A stretch of 42,790 nucleotides of DNA, from positions 240,865 to 283,654 of the forward strand of contig NZ_LUTV01000001.1 of the NCBI RefSeq assembly GCF_001646945.1, in the 5' to 3' direction. Every line of letters starts with the position of its first letter. Position 1 is the first letter of the stretch. A model generated the notes under the pieces. That model saw only the letters and a list, made by a program, of their open reading frames with translations. It was not told the DNA's origin and did not search any database. Positions 9,866 through 20,594 of this stretch are shown here, piece by piece. The position numbers and the translations under genes are program-made. The stretch is from Endozoicomonas ascidiicola (GTDB taxonomy: Bacteria; Pseudomonadota; Gammaproteobacteria; Pseudomonadales; Endozoicomonadaceae).

Positions 9866-10780
9866 TCAGGCGGGAACTGCCGCAGGCTTCTGGTAAGCGA
9901 TTGGAGAAACCTCGGCATCTTCAAAGGTGACGATTTCCCAGAGATGCTCATTGGCCAGAATTTCTCTTACCAGTTTGTTGTTCAGCCCATGGCCAGACTT
10001 ATAACCGATAAACTCACCAATCAGGCTATGGCCCATCAGGTAAAGATCACCAATCGCATCCAGCATTTTGTGCTTAACAAATTCATCGTGATAACGCAGG
10101 CCATCTTCGTTAAGAATTCGATAGTCATCAACAACAACGGCGTTATCCACACTACCACCCAGAGCCAGATTCTGGGAACGCATGTACTCAACATCGCGAA
10201 TAAAACCGAAAGTACGAGCACGACTTACTTCTTTCACAAAAGAGGTACTTGAAAAGTCGATGCTGGCAGTTTGTGAGCGGCTAGTGAATACCGGATGGTC
10301 AAAATCAATCGTGAAGCTGACTTTAAAGCCGTTGAACGGTTTGAAGGTAGCGGTTTTATCGCCATCCTTTACGGTCACTTCTTTTTTGATCCGGATAAAT
10401 TTCTTAGGTGCATTCTGTTCTTGAATGCCTGCAGACTGAAGCAGGAAGACAAAAGGACCTGCGCTTCCGTCCATAATAGGCACTTCATGGGCGCTAACTT
10501 CGACGTAGGCATTATCGATACCCAGGCCAGCCATCGCAGAAAGCAGATGTTCAACAGTATCAACTCGAACACCGTCTTTGTGCAGAGAGGTGCACAGTGT
10601 CGTCTGACCAACGTTCAGGCCAAACGCAGGAATTTCAACGACCGGTTCCAGGTCGGTACGGCAAAAGATGATGCCGGTATCCACAGGTGCAGGTTTCAGG
10701 GTGAGATAAACTTTCTCACCAGAGTGCAAACCCACTCCTGTCGCTCTAATAATGTTTTTAAGTGTACGTTGTCTGATCAT
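9866..10780 (-). CDS. lpxC: UDP-3-O-acyl-N-acetylglucosamine deacetylase
   Basis: LpxC is the zinc-dependent, committed step of lipid A synthesis. It removes the acetyl group from UDP-3-O-acyl-GlcNAc in the cytoplasm. The 304-residue length is typical. Zinc-binding motifs are present: [13 protein letters not shown] near residue 75 and [10 protein letters not shown] near residue 237. The [13 protein letters not shown] segment is a family hallmark. It lies directly after ftsZ, the usual place for lpxC at the end of the dcw cluster. LpxC levels are controlled by FtsH in enterics; the C-terminus here ends AAVPA, so similar control is possible but not shown. Confidence 0.98.
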   Translation of the reverse strand: MIRQRTLKNIIRATGVGLHSGEKVYLTLKPAPVDTGIIFCRTDLEPVVEIPAFGLNVGQTTLCTSLHKDGVRVDTVEHLLSAMAGLGIDNAYVEVSAHEVPIMDGSAGPFVFLLQSAGIQEQNAPKKFIRIKKEVTVKDGDKTATFKPFNGFKVSFTIDFDHPVFTSRSQTASIDFSSTSFVKEVSRARTFGFIRDVEYMRSQNLALGGSVDNAVVVDDYRILNEDGLRYHDEFVKHKMLDAIGDLYLMGHSLIGEFIGYKSGHGLNNKLVREILANEHLWEIVTFEDAEVSPIAYQKPAAVPA

Positions 10781-10834
10781 GATAAGGGTGTTCCGCGACC
10801 TTTACAGGCCTATATTCTTTGGATGCAACGTAGC

Positions 10835-10862
10835 ATTGTAACAAAAGTAACATTTGACACAA
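10835..10862 (-). promoter_or_regulatory. Candidate lpxC promoter in the ftsZ-lpxC gap
   Basis: On the minus strand TTGTGT and TACAAT are separated by 16 bases, about 55 bases before the lpxC start and just past the ftsZ stop. The -10 box is a good match, the -35 a partial one. Confidence 0.4.
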
Positions 10863-10883
10863 GTTCACATTGCCACATCCAAT

Positions 10884-12068
10884 TTAGTCTGCCTGCCGTC
10901 TTAAGAACGCTGGGATATCAAGATAGTCAACACTGTCTCCAGAGGAAGAGGGTCGCTTAGTCTCGCTACGCTGCTCAAGGCCTTCCTCATGTTTCTTTCT
11001 CTGTTCACGAATCAGAGGAGACACATCCAGACCTTTGTAATCCACGCTACCATCGTTCTTTTTAGGCGCCGGTTTTTCGACAACCTTCAGAGGTTCTCTC
11101 GCTCCCGCAATACCAATACCGGTAGCCACAACGGTGACTCTGAGTTCGTCAGTCAATTCAGGATCAATAACTGTGCCAATAACCACGGTCGCATCATTCG
11201 ATGCAAACTGGTTAACCACTTCACCCACTTGATTGTATTCACCAACAGTAAAGTCCAGACCTGCGGTAATATTGACCAGCACGCCCTTAGCGCCTTCCAG
11301 ATCAACATCTTCAAGAAGCGGGCTGCGAATGGCTTTCTCAGCTGCTTCACCTGCACGACCTGAGCCAGTAGCAACACCTGTGCCCATCATCGCCATGCCC
11401 ATTTCAGACATAACTGTGCGCACATCGGCAAAGTCAACGTTAATCAAGCCGTCTCGAGTAATCAGTTCCGAAATGCCTTGCACAGCGCCGAGCAATACAT
11501 CATTGGCTGCACCAAAAGCGTTCAGCAGGCTGACATCGCTGCCCAAAACTGGCAACAGCTTCTCGTTAGGGATAGTAATCAGAGAGTCAACATGTTCCTG
11601 CAACTCTTTCAAACCTTCTTCAGCAATAGCCATACGACGCTTGCCTTCGAAACCAAACGGCTTGGTCACGACCGCTACCGTCAGCGCACCCATTTCACGG
11701 GCAATCTGAGCAACCACTGGTGCTGCACCGGTACCCGTACCACCGCCCATACCGGCAGCGATGAATATCATATCTGCGCCTTTGAGCAGCTCGGCAATAC
11801 GTTCACGGTCTTCCATCGCCGCTTCACGGCCAACATTCGGATTAGCGCCAGCACCCAGCCCGCGAGTGATAGAAGCACCCAACTGCAGATGAGTATGCGC
11901 CTGAACGTGTTGCTTTTTCAGTGCCTGAGCATCTGTATTTGCACAGACAAACTCAACCCCTTCAAGCTGACTCTTGAGCATATGTACAACAGCATTACCA
12001 CCGCCGCCACCAACGCCAATCACTTTGATGACCGCTTCCTGCGGTACGCTATCCACCAATTCAAACAT
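10884..12068 (-). CDS. ftsZ: Cell division tubulin homologue FtsZ
   Basis: FtsZ is the GTPase that polymerises into the Z-ring at midcell. The GTP-binding tubulin signature GGGTGTGAAPVVA starts near residue 108. The N-terminal glycine-rich loop is VIGVGGGGGNAV. The protein ends in the conserved tail DYLDIPAFLRRQAD, which binds FtsA and ZipA. I place the start at the second ATG (MFELVDS): AAGGAG lies six bases before it, whereas an in-frame ATG at 12074 directly abuts that ribosome site. This gives 394 residues. The gene follows ftsA across an 86-bp gap. Confidence 0.98.
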   Translation of the reverse strand: MFELVDSVPQEAVIKVIGVGGGGGNAVVHMLKSQLEGVEFVCANTDAQALKKQHVQAHTHLQLGASITRGLGAGANPNVGREAAMEDRERIAELLKGADMIFIAAGMGGGTGTGAAPVVAQIAREMGALTVAVVTKPFGFEGKRRMAIAEEGLKELQEHVDSLITIPNEKLLPVLGSDVSLLNAFGAANDVLLGAVQGISELITRDGLINVDFADVRTVMSEMGMAMMGTGVATGSGRAGEAAEKAIRSPLLEDVDLEGAKGVLVNITAGLDFTVGEYNQVGEVVNQFASNDATVVIGTVIDPELTDELRVTVVATGIGIAGAREPLKVVEKPAPKKNDGSVDYKGLDVSPLIREQRKKHEEGLEQRSETKRPSSSGDSVDYLDIPAFLRRQAD

Positions 12069-12160
12069 GGTCATCTCCTTTTTATCACCCTTAATCTAAC
12101 AAATTCAGAGCAATGCCGTCACCGATATTTACAGCACGCCGCCGTAGTATCAAAAAAGCA

Positions 12161-13396
12161 TCAGAAATTCTGGAACCAGCGCTTCATTTTTTCAACAAGC
12201 CCGGCTTCCTGATTTTTACCCGGAACCGCCTTTTTCAGACCGTCCTTTTGCATTTTCTGTCCGTAATGCAGTAACCCAACACCTGTCGAATAAATCGGGT
12301 TATTCACTACATCACTTAAACCTTTTACCGCCAGGGGAACACCCAGCCTGACAGGCATATGGAAAATCTCTTCCGCCAACTCAATTGCGCCTTCAATTTT
12401 TGAGGTGCCACCGGTCAGCACAATACCTGCTGGAATCAAGTCTTCAAAGCCACTTCGACGGATTTCCGCATTTATTAATGTGAATAATTCGTCATAACGC
12501 GGCTCCACCACCTCCGCCAATGCCTGTCTTGACAACTCTCGAGGTGCCCGATCACCAACACTGGGGACTTTTATGGTTTCATCCGCCCCCGCCAGTTGCG
12601 CCAATGCACAGGCGTATTTAATCTTTATATCTTCTGCATTCTGGGTCGGTGTTCTCAAAGCCATGGCAATGTCATTGGTCACCTGATCACCCGCTATCGG
12701 AATCACTGCCGTATGACGAATAGCCCCTTCAGTAAAGATGGCTATATCGGTAGTACCACCGCCAATATCCACCATACAGACACCCAGTTCTTTCTCATCT
12801 TCAGAAAGCACTGAATAACTGGATGCCAGCTGCTCAAGAATAATGTCGTCGACTTCAAGACCACAGCGTCGTATACAGTTTTCAATATTCTGAGCCGCAT
12901 TGACGGCACAGGTCACCAAATGAACCTTGGCTTCCAGTCTTACGCCAGACATACCTTGAGGCTCTTTAATGCCTTCCTGGTTATCGATGGCATATTCCTG
13001 AGGCAGAATGTGCAAAATCCGCTGATCAGCCGGAATAGCTACGGCCTGAGCTGCATCAATAACCCGATCCACATCAGCACCATTCACCTCTCGCTCACGT
13101 ATTGCCACGATACCGTGAGAGTTGAGGCTTTTAATATGGCTGCCTGCAATGCCGGCATAAACAGAGTGAATCTGACAGCCAGCCATCAGCTCAGCCTCTT
13201 CAACGGCACGTTTTATTGCGTGTACTGTGGAGTCGATATTAACCACAACACCCCGCTTCAGCCCACGGGAAGTATGCGAGCCGATGCCAATGACTTCAAT
13301 GTCACCTTCAGCATTGAGTTCGCCGACAATAGCCACTACTTTGGAGGTGCCTATGTCCAACCCAACGATCAATCTTCCATTTTCCACCGCTGTCAT
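12161..13396 (-). CDS. ftsA: Cell division protein FtsA
   Basis: FtsA is an actin-like ATPase that tethers FtsZ filaments to the inner membrane and recruits later division proteins. The phosphate-1 motif LDIGTSKVVAIVGE is at residues 14-27, and the phosphate-2 segment VDIGGGTTDIAIF near 207. The C-terminus ends with the amphipathic helix region VEKMKRWFQNF, the expected membrane-targeting sequence. Length is 411 residues, as usual. It sits between ftsQ and ftsZ, the standard order. Confidence 0.97.
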   Translation of the reverse strand: MTAVENGRLIVGLDIGTSKVVAIVGELNAEGDIEVIGIGSHTSRGLKRGVVVNIDSTVHAIKRAVEEAELMAGCQIHSVYAGIAGSHIKSLNSHGIVAIREREVNGADVDRVIDAAQAVAIPADQRILHILPQEYAIDNQEGIKEPQGMSGVRLEAKVHLVTCAVNAAQNIENCIRRCGLEVDDIILEQLASSYSVLSEDEKELGVCMVDIGGGTTDIAIFTEGAIRHTAVIPIAGDQVTNDIAMALRTPTQNAEDIKIKYACALAQLAGADETIKVPSVGDRAPRELSRQALAEVVEPRYDELFTLINAEIRRSGFEDLIPAGIVLTGGTSKIEGAIELAEEIFHMPVRLGVPLAVKGLSDVVNNPIYSTGVGLLHYGQKMQKDGLKKAVPGKNQEAGLVEKMKRWFQNF

Positions 13397-13426
13397 GGCA
13401 TCAACCTTCCCAAACGTCTCTATCCA

Positions 13427-14224
13427 TCATAAGCCTGCGTCTGCTGCAGCCTTTTTTCGCCAGGCTACTGCAGCACCGTTCAAATATCGTAGATCTACCC
13501 GGTCAACCTCAGACCATCGCGATTCAAGTCTGGTGTGGTACAACCGCGTAAACCGCTGCAATCTTTCCATCTGTCGATCACGGCCAATATTGACCTGAAC
13601 GTGACCAATAACAAACGACCATGAACCACTGTCTTTACGGGTGAGCGCTTTTAACCTCAAACCAATGGGTCGCAGCAGCTGACCAACAGCCAAATACTGC
13701 TGCATCACCTCTTCTGCGGACTCATCAGCACCGGCCAGAACAGGTACATCCGAAAAACCCTCAAGGCTATTCGGCTCGAATACCACACCCTCATTACTGA
13801 TCAAGCGGTGCTTTCCCCATCTTGCTATGGCCTGCCGCTCTTCCAGATTAACCATGACACGGTCAGGCCACTGTTTTCTGACGGATGCTTCCTTCACCCA
13901 AGGCAAACTCATCAATGCCTCTTGCATCGACTCAAGATCGAGACTGAAAAATTGCGCCTGCAGCATGGGCTCAAGCGCTTTTTCAACATCCTGTCTAGAC
14001 TGGTGCTCAAACCCTGAATGCACTTCAACTCGTGCTATCGGCTGATTCAACCAGTCCATAATTCGCGGGGCAAAAGCCAACACCCCTGATATAAACGCTA
14101 CAGAAATCATCAACTGCAGCACTCTTTTCCAGTTCAAACGTCGCTTTTCCGGTTTATCCAAAAGCGATGCCGTCGGGCTTCTCGTTGCCCCTCTGGATGA
14201 ACTGGAATGACCAAACGCCGCCAT
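13427..14224 (-). CDS. ftsQ: Cell division protein FtsQ
   Basis: FtsQ is a bitopic inner-membrane protein that links early and late divisome parts and binds FtsB and FtsL. The protein has a cytoplasmic Ser/Arg-rich N-terminus, one membrane span at about residues 35-52 and a periplasmic POTRA domain beginning IARVEVHSGFEHQSR. A beta domain follows, with the family-typical RWGKHRLISNEGVVFEP segment. Length is 265 residues. The gap to ddl is 6 bp, so the genes are very likely coupled. Confidence 0.95.
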   Translation of the reverse strand: MAAFGHSSSSRGATRSPTASLLDKPEKRRLNWKRVLQLMISVAFISGVLAFAPRIMDWLNQPIARVEVHSGFEHQSRQDVEKALEPMLQAQFFSLDLESMQEALMSLPWVKEASVRKQWPDRVMVNLEERQAIARWGKHRLISNEGVVFEPNSLEGFSDVPVLAGADESAEEVMQQYLAVGQLLRPIGLRLKALTRKDSGSWSFVIGHVQVNIGRDRQMERLQRFTRLYHTRLESRWSEVDRVDLRYLNGAAVAWRKKAAADAGL

Positions 14225-14230
14225 TCAACC

Positions 14231-15193
14231 TTACCTACCGCTGGCGGTGTTCAGTATCTCAACAATCAGATCATCAAAAGATAACCCGGCAGCATTGGCC
14301 GCCATGGGCACAAGACTATGATCGGTCATGCCTGGGATCGTATTCACTTCCAGCAACCAAAAACGTCCCTGCTGATCCTGCATGAAATCCACACGCCCCC
14401 AGCCTTCACAACCGATGGATTCAAAAGCCGTCAGGGCAATGGCCTGCAGCTCTTGCTCTTTCACCTCGGTCAGACCGCTGGGCAAATGGTAGCGGGTAGA
14501 ATCCGATAAGTATTTCGCTTCGTAGTCATAAAATTCACTGGTTGCCTCTACCCGAATAGCAGGCAACACCTGACCATTAAGAATACCTACAGTGAATTCC
14601 GGACCATCAATGAACGACTCCACCAATACAGGCCCTTTATGCTCACCGGCACGGCGACAGGCGGCTTCGAGATCCTGACGACGATCAACTCGAGTAACCC
14701 CAACACTGGAACCTTCCAGAGAAGGCTTCACAAATGCAGGCAACAAGGTTTCTGCGTATTCAAGACTGTCGATATTGTCAAAATCCGTAATCAGCGCAAA
14801 CTCAGCCGTTGGCAGACCAATAGACTGCCATAGCAGTTTACAACGGTACTTATCCATGGCCAGAGCAGATGCCATCACACCACTACCAGTGTATGGAATG
14901 CCCATGCTTTCCAGGAAGCCCTGCATAGTACCGTCTTCACCACCACGACCGTGAAGCGCAATAAATGCCATATCCGGCTTGTAATTCAGTAACTGCTCGA
15001 CATAACGCTCTGCTGAGTCGTGTTCAGCCGTGTCAATCAACAAGCATTCCACACCCTGACTTTTCAGGGAGTCAAAAATGCGCTGACCACTGTTCAGACT
15101 CACTTCCCGCTCCGCAGAGTGACCACCATAAAGTACAGCAACCTTGCCAAAGGATGCTGGATCAAACGGATCATCGCTCCGGTCGTACTTCAT
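14231..15193 (-). CDS. ddl: D-alanine--D-alanine ligase
   Basis: Ddl joins two D-alanines with ATP to make the dipeptide that MurF adds to the peptidoglycan precursor. It is an ATP-grasp enzyme of 320 residues, the DdlB type found in dcw clusters. Family segments are present: VLYGGHSAEREVSLNSG near the N-terminus, ALHGRGGEDGTMQGFLE near residue 83, and the closing metal-binding WLLEVNTIPGMTDHSLVP. The gene lies between murC and ftsQ. The start is the only sensible ATG before the conserved N-terminus. Confidence 0.97.
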   Translation of the reverse strand: MKYDRSDDPFDPASFGKVAVLYGGHSAEREVSLNSGQRIFDSLKSQGVECLLIDTAEHDSAERYVEQLLNYKPDMAFIALHGRGGEDGTMQGFLESMGIPYTGSGVMASALAMDKYRCKLLWQSIGLPTAEFALITDFDNIDSLEYAETLLPAFVKPSLEGSSVGVTRVDRRQDLEAACRRAGEHKGPVLVESFIDGPEFTVGILNGQVLPAIRVEATSEFYDYEAKYLSDSTRYHLPSGLTEVKEQELQAIALTAFESIGCEGWGRVDFMQDQQGRFWLLEVNTIPGMTDHSLVPMAANAAGLSFDDLIVEILNTASGR

Positions 15194-15251
15194 GCACTAT
15201 ATCCCTTTTCCTGAAAAAACGTGAGCTATATAAAATGTGAACCAGCGCACA

Positions 15252-16718
15252 TTATCGCCCAGAAGGCAGCTTCAATTCACTGCGTGCAAGCCGCAATGCG
15301 AGTGCTCCAATATCACCAGCACCCTGTGCCAATAGAAGATCGCCGTCCTGCAGCACATCCGCCAATACTGACTCCACATCTTCCGGACGACTGACAAATA
15401 TCGGATCAATCTGTCCACGCTGACGGATACTGCGACATAGCGCACGGCCATCAGCACCGGGGATTGGCTCTTCTCCTGCGGGATAAACCTCCATCAACAG
15501 AAGTACATCCACCTTGGAGAGAACATCCACAAAATCTTCATACAGGTCGCGAGTACGGGAATAACGGTGAGGCTGATAAATCATCACCAGTCGTTTATCT
15601 TCCCAACCATCACGCACCGCTTTAATCGTTGCATCCACTTCAGTAGGATGATGACCGTAGTCGTCTACCAACATTACCTCGCCAGCGGACGTATTGAAAT
15701 CACCCAATACCTGAAAACGTCGACCAACACCATCAAAAAGACTCAAACCTTCTGCTATCACTTGATCCGGCACACCCTCATCCGCCGCTGTAGCAAAAGT
15801 GGCCAAGGCATTTAATACATTATGCCTGCCGGGTATTCCCAGCTCTACAGTTACTGGCTTGTTGTCAACGGACGCATCCTGGATCGATGGGCGAACCACA
15901 TCGAATGTAGTGTTCATGCCTTTCTGTCGTACGTTTATCGCACGATAATCTGCATCTTCGCTAAAACCGTAAGTAATAACCTGTCGTTTAATTTCCGGGA
16001 TAAGCTCCCGAACCACAGGGCAATCAATGCAAACGATGGCAACACCATAAAAAGGCAGGTTATGAAGAAAGTCCACAAAGGTCTTCTTCAACTTACCAAA
16101 ATCACCATCGTAAGTAGACATATGGTCTGCATCGATGTTGGTAACAATGGAAACCATTGGCTGAAGATGTAAAAACGATGCATCGGATTCATCCGCCTCG
16201 GCCACCAGATAGCGACTGCCACCGAGCTTGGCGTTGGTACCAGCGGAATTCAAACGGCCACCGATAACGAACGTTGGATCCATTCCACTGAAACCAAGAA
16301 CAGAGGCCAGTAAACTGGTGGTTGTGGTTTTTCCGTGGGTACCGGCAACGGCAATACCGTGTCGATAACGCATCAATTCCGCCAGCATCTGCGCTCTTGG
16401 CACGATAGGTAAACGACGACTTTCCGCTTCAACCACTTCCGGGTTGTCACTGGAAACCGCTGTAGACGTGACAATCACATCCGCATGGGCAATATTCTCA
16501 GCATGGTGGCCAATAAATACTTCAATACCAAGGGATTCCAATCGTTCAGTGACCGCAGAGGCGCGGATATCTGAACCGGAAATCTGATAACCCTGATTCA
16601 GTAGAACCTCAGAAATCCCACACATGCCGGAGCCGCCAATCCCGACAAAATGAATTTTACGAATCCGGCGCATTTCCGGCACGGCGACGACTGGAATTCG
16701 ACTCTTTAGATCAGGCAT
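15252..16718 (-). CDS. murC: UDP-N-acetylmuramate--L-alanine ligase
   Basis: MurC adds L-alanine to UDP-MurNAc, the first amino acid of the stem peptide. The dinucleotide-like N-terminal motif is [13 protein letters not shown]; the ATP loop is [13 protein letters not shown] near residue 115. I choose the ATG at 16718 (MPDLKSR), giving 488 residues, because AGGAGG lies six bases upstream; an in-frame ATG at 16745 has no such site. This start overlaps the murG stop by eight bases, indicating translational coupling. Confidence 0.97.
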   Translation of the reverse strand: MPDLKSRIPVVAVPEMRRIRKIHFVGIGGSGMCGISEVLLNQGYQISGSDIRASAVTERLESLGIEVFIGHHAENIAHADVIVTSTAVSSDNPEVVEAESRRLPIVPRAQMLAELMRYRHGIAVAGTHGKTTTTSLLASVLGFSGMDPTFVIGGRLNSAGTNAKLGGSRYLVAEADESDASFLHLQPMVSIVTNIDADHMSTYDGDFGKLKKTFVDFLHNLPFYGVAIVCIDCPVVRELIPEIKRQVITYGFSEDADYRAINVRQKGMNTTFDVVRPSIQDASVDNKPVTVELGIPGRHNVLNALATFATAADEGVPDQVIAEGLSLFDGVGRRFQVLGDFNTSAGEVMLVDDYGHHPTEVDATIKAVRDGWEDKRLVMIYQPHRYSRTRDLYEDFVDVLSKVDVLLLMEVYPAGEEPIPGADGRALCRSIRQRGQIDPIFVSRPEDVESVLADVLQDGDLLLAQGAGDIGALALRLARSELKLPSGR

Positions 16719-17847
16719 AAGAAACCTCCTGGCCAGCCGCTTCAAGGCAGTTTCGAACCACGTCTGTTGTCGCTTGGGGCAGACCGGCTGATTTTGCTGA
16801 GGAGGCCATTACTTCAAGCTGAGCCGGATCATCCATCCACTCAACTATGTTTTTTGTTAATGCATCGATATCCAGATCGTGCTGTTGAATCATCAGGGCC
16901 GCACCTTGCTTAACCAGATACTGACCATTGACCGTCTGATGGTCATCCACCGCGTGGGGAAATGGCACCAGAATCGCTGGTTTACCCGCTGCGGCAAGCT
17001 CTGCCACCGTCAATGCACCGGAGCGACAAAGTACCAGATCCGCCCATTCATAGGCTTGCGCCATGTCATCAATAAATGGAGCAACTCTCAATGGAGCAGC
17101 TCTGCAATTCGAATCATTACCGGGGAAGCCCTGCTGCTGATATTGAGCCAGGCACTGCTCGTAGGTTGCTTTACCGGTTTGATGCCAGATTTCCAGCCGA
17201 TTGTTACATCGCTTCATCAGTTCTGGCATTAACTCATTGATCGCCAGTGCACCACGACTACCACCCACCACTAAAAGACGAAGTGGGCTATGGGGTTTAT
17301 TGGCTCTAACGCCAGCGATCTCAGAACGCACTGGATTACCAGTCAAAACCGTTTTACCAGCGACGGATGGCAACGTTGAAAATGCATCCGGAAATGCCTC
17401 CAGCACACGTGTCGCAACCCGAGCTAACAATTTATTGGTCAGCCCTGCGACTGCATTCTGTTCGTGAATGATCAAAGGAATGCCCAGCAAACGGGCAGCA
17501 ACACCGCCCGGTCCCGCCGCGTAGCCACCCATACCAATGACACACACGGGTTTCTGAGTTCTTAACACTTGAATCGCTTTAATTAATGACTTCATCAGAC
17601 GCCAAGGCGCCTTTACCAAAAAGCCAAGCCCTTTGCCACGCAACCCCGTCACCGGGATAAAGCTGATATCAATGCCATGTTTTGGCACCAGCTCCGCTTC
17701 CATACTGCCGGGTGTGCCCAACCAATGGATTCGGTAGCCAGACTTTTCTAACTCATGGGCGGTAGCCAGTCCCGGAAAAATATGACCTCCAGTGCCACCC
17801 GCCATAATCATCACGACCGGTTTCTGGAGCAATGACGAATCAGACAT
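16711..17847 (-). CDS. murG: Lipid II synthase (GlcNAc transferase) MurG
   Basis: MurG transfers GlcNAc from UDP-GlcNAc to lipid I on the inner face of the inner membrane to form lipid II. The N-terminal glycosyltransferase motif is [14 protein letters not shown], and the second glycine-rich loop is [13 protein letters not shown]. The donor-binding segment includes [25 protein letters not shown] place the start at 17847 (MSDSSLL): AAGGAGG lies four bases upstream, within the end of ftsW. This gives 378 residues and an 8-nt overlap with ftsW. A longer reading frame upstream is probably not translated. Confidence 0.97.
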   Translation of the reverse strand: MSDSSLLQKPVVMIMAGGTGGHIFPGLATAHELEKSGYRIHWLGTPGSMEAELVPKHGIDISFIPVTGLRGKGLGFLVKAPWRLMKSLIKAIQVLRTQKPVCVIGMGGYAAGPGGVAARLLGIPLIIHEQNAVAGLTNKLLARVATRVLEAFPDAFSTLPSVAGKTVLTGNPVRSEIAGVRANKPHSPLRLLVVGGSRGALAINELMPELMKRCNNRLEIWHQTGKATYEQCLAQYQQQGFPGNDSNCRAAPLRVAPFIDDMAQAYEWADLVLCRSGALTVAELAAAGKPAILVPFPHAVDDHQTVNGQYLVKQGAALMIQQHDLDIDALTKNIVEWMDDPAQLEVMASSAKSAGLPQATTDVVRNCLEAAGQEVSYA

Positions 17848-19141
17848 ATCGCCTCCTTCCACCAACGATGCCTTGTGATGTTGTTTCAACCGTACGCTCC
17901 AATTCTTGTCGAGCTTTCTGCTCACTCGCTTTGCGACCAGCCACCGGTTTTTCTTCTACGGCTTTCGCCAGTCGTCGTTCATGATCAATTCGAAACAGAA
18001 TGCCAAACGCCATGCAATTGACAATCATGCTACTGCCACCGTAACTGATCAGTGGCAGAGCCAATCCTTTAGTGGGCAGTAGCCCGGTATTTACACCAAT
18101 ATTGATAAATGCCTGGCTGGCGAACAACAGCGCAATACCGTAGGCCACATACGCGTGAAACAGCAGCCCTTTCGACTCAGCTCTTGAACCAATATGCAAA
18201 GAGCGCCATGCCACAAACAGAAACAACCCCAAAATCAGCAAGGAACCAATCACGCCAAACTCCTCTGCCAGCACCGCAAATACAAAATCGGTATGTGCCT
18301 CGGGGAGATAAAATAGTTTCTGAATACTATTACCGAGCCCTTGCCCAAACCAGGCTCCGCGCCCAAAGGCAATCAAAGCCTGAGTCAACTGATAACCACT
18401 GCCATAGGCATGAGCCCAAGGATCCATATACGATGTAATACGAGCCATTCGATACGGCTCCATCCAGATCAACAAAACGATCAGAAGTATCACCACACCG
18501 ATCATGGCCAGGAACTGATGAAAGCGCGCTCCCGCCATAAATATCATGCCCATCACTGCCACAGTCAAAACCACAAGTGCGCCAAGATCCGGCTCTGCCA
18601 GTAACAGCAACGCCAAACCAAACATAACCACCATGGGTTTAATAAAGCCGCTCCACTGCGTACGAACTTCATCCAAGTGACGAACCAGATAGCCCGACAT
18701 GTAGATAACCACACACAGCTTTGCCACCTCAGAAGCCTGCAGGTTGAAAAAACCTAAAGGAATCCAACGAACACTGCCGTTTATCTCACGACCAACCACC
18801 AGCACAAGCAACAGCAGAGAAAAAGCAATCAGAAGACCAACCCAGCTGAATTGACGGATACGGTTCATGGGCATCAAGGTCATCACGGCCATGACAACCA
18901 AACCAACCACCATAAACACCAGCTGTTTCAACACAATTTTTGCCGGGTCACCAAAGGTTTCTTGAGACACATCCATGGATGCCGATCCCACCAGAACCAA
19001 ACCGATGGCCAGTAACGCAAACACCGAACCCAGCAGAATCATATCAATGCTCATTAGCGCTGATGGCTCTTGTGCCGCTGATGGCTCTTGTGACACGCCC
19101 GGTTTTGTGCGGGCTAAATGATTGCGCACCCGCTTCAGCAT
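17840..19141 (-). CDS. ftsW: Septal peptidoglycan polymerase FtsW
   Basis: FtsW is a SEDS-family polytopic membrane protein that polymerises lipid II glycan strands at the septum with FtsI. The 433-residue sequence shows about ten hydrophobic spans. SEDS hallmarks are present: LPEAHTDFVFAVLAEEFG and a C-terminal GLLPTKGLALPLISYGGSS. The cytoplasmic N-terminus contains a short tandem duplication, QEPSA-AQEPSA, also visible as a DNA repeat near 19060-19095. The start overlaps the murD stop by seven bases. Confidence 0.96.
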   Translation of the reverse strand: MLKRVRNHLARTKPGVSQEPSAAQEPSALMSIDMILLGSVFALLAIGLVLVGSASMDVSQETFGDPAKIVLKQLVFMVVGLVVMAVMTLMPMNRIRQFSWVGLLIAFSLLLLVLVVGREINGSVRWIPLGFFNLQASEVAKLCVVIYMSGYLVRHLDEVRTQWSGFIKPMVVMFGLALLLLAEPDLGALVVLTVAVMGMIFMAGARFHQFLAMIGVVILLIVLLIWMEPYRMARITSYMDPWAHAYGSGYQLTQALIAFGRGAWFGQGLGNSIQKLFYLPEAHTDFVFAVLAEEFGVIGSLLILGLFLFVAWRSLHIGSRAESKGLLFHAYVAYGIALLFASQAFINIGVNTGLLPTKGLALPLISYGGSSMIVNCMAFGILFRIDHERRLAKAVEEKPVAGRKASEQKARQELERTVETTSQGIVGGRRRYV

Positions 19142-20559
19142 TCTTTCAACCTGTTAAGTAATTCATTTACCTGGGCGGTAAATTGTTCACCCCGATCTTC
19201 AAAACTTTTAAACATATCAAAACTGGCACACGCAGGCGCCAATAGCACCGCATCACCGGAGCCTGATAAATCTGCGGCCAATCTGACAGCACTTTCAAGG
19301 TCACTGGCCGAATGTGTTTGCGCGGCTCCTTTCGCGGCTCCTTTCAAAGCATCACCAATCACCGGGCCATCTCTGCCAATCAGTATTACGTGCGACACAT
19401 AACGCTGCACAGAAGGTCGCAATCCTGAAAAATCAGCACCTTTGCCATCGCCGCCGGCAATCAATATCACCTTTCCTGTTAAGCCAGCACCCAAACCTTC
19501 AATAGCCGCCACTGCTGCTCCAACATTGGTGGCTTTGGAATCATTAAACCAGGCAACACCGTCAGCCTCACCAACCCACTGACAACGATGTTCCAGACCG
19601 GGGAAGCGCTTAACCGCTTCATACATCGCCTTTGGTTCAATCCCTGCGGCTTCAGCCAACGCCATAGCCGACAGAGCATTCAGGTGGTTATGGGTTCCCT
19701 TTAGTTTCATATCCTGAGTATTAAGCAGCTTATTCAGCCCTTTACTCAACCAAACACCATCGTCGTCTGACAGCAAGCCCATCTGACCAAGATCAGGCGA
19801 CAGCGCAGTGAAACTCACACCACCGGCAGTGACCGGCAACAACGGCGATGTCAATGGATCATCACGGTTGTAGACGGCTGTTGCACAACCACGATAGATT
19901 CGTTGTTTTGCCTGATGATAGTCAGAAAGTGTCGTATAACGATCCATGTGATCAGGGCTAAGGTTTAGCACTGTAGCTGCTGTAGCCCGCAAACTGTGTG
20001 TGGTTTCCAGCTGGAAACTGGACAGTTCCAGCACGTAGACATCAATAGACGGATCGTCCAGCAACTCAAGAGCGGGCGTGCCTATATTGCCCCCAACGCC
20101 AGGTTTTAAGCCGGCTTCCAGAACCATTTCACCCACCAGCGTGGTGACTGTACTCTTTCCATTGGAACCCGTAATGGCAATAACGGGTTTCTCTGGTGCA
20201 GTACTATTAACGGCTCGGCAAAACAGTTCAATGTCACCAATAGCTTGAGCGCCATGCTCAATGGCTCGCGCAATCGCTGGCTCTGCAAGGGCAATACCCG
20301 GGCTGACAACAAGCTCATCCGCCGCCATCAACCACGCTTCACTAAAACCACCGGTATGGAGAGCTATTTCAGGAAACTCCTGACGACACTCTTCCTGCCC
20401 GGGCGGGTTCTCACGGGTATCGATAATTTTGAATGGTAACCCCTGACGATAAAGATAGCGGGCACAGGAGAGTCCGGTCATACCAAGACCGATAATGACC
20501 CGATTACAACTTGAGCCTATTAACTCTACCTGTTCATTATTCATTGCGTTGCTGCTCAC
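19135..20559 (-). CDS. murD: UDP-MurNAc-L-alanine--D-glutamate ligase
   Basis: MurD adds D-glutamate to UDP-MurNAc-L-Ala using ATP. The Mur-ligase ATP loop is AITGSNGKSTVTTLV near residue 130, and the central-domain signature includes NLSPDHMDRY. The C-terminal domain has LIAGGDGKGADF. Length is 474 residues. The peptide KGAAKGAAQ reflects a small in-frame repeat near 19330. The gene follows mraY after 35 bases, one of the few gaps in this stretch. Confidence 0.97.
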   Translation of the reverse strand: MSSNAMNNEQVELIGSSCNRVIIGLGMTGLSCARYLYRQGLPFKIIDTRENPPGQEECRQEFPEIALHTGGFSEAWLMAADELVVSPGIALAEPAIARAIEHGAQAIGDIELFCRAVNSTAPEKPVIAITGSNGKSTVTTLVGEMVLEAGLKPGVGGNIGTPALELLDDPSIDVYVLELSSFQLETTHSLRATAATVLNLSPDHMDRYTTLSDYHQAKQRIYRGCATAVYNRDDPLTSPLLPVTAGGVSFTALSPDLGQMGLLSDDDGVWLSKGLNKLLNTQDMKLKGTHNHLNALSAMALAEAAGIEPKAMYEAVKRFPGLEHRCQWVGEADGVAWFNDSKATNVGAAVAAIEGLGAGLTGKVILIAGGDGKGADFSGLRPSVQRYVSHVILIGRDGPVIGDALKGAAKGAAQTHSASDLESAVRLAADLSGSGDAVLLAPACASFDMFKSFEDRGEQFTAQVNELLNRLKEC

Positions 20560-20594
20560 AATCCCGTTACCTTTTGATACTCAGCAAATGCTGA

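Noticed and set aside
11478-12212. 244-codon plus-strand frame opposite ftsZ and the ftsA-ftsZ gap
   Set aside because: It is antisense to conserved ftsZ, is rich in His, Thr and Gln as expected for a shadow frame, and has no ribosome site.
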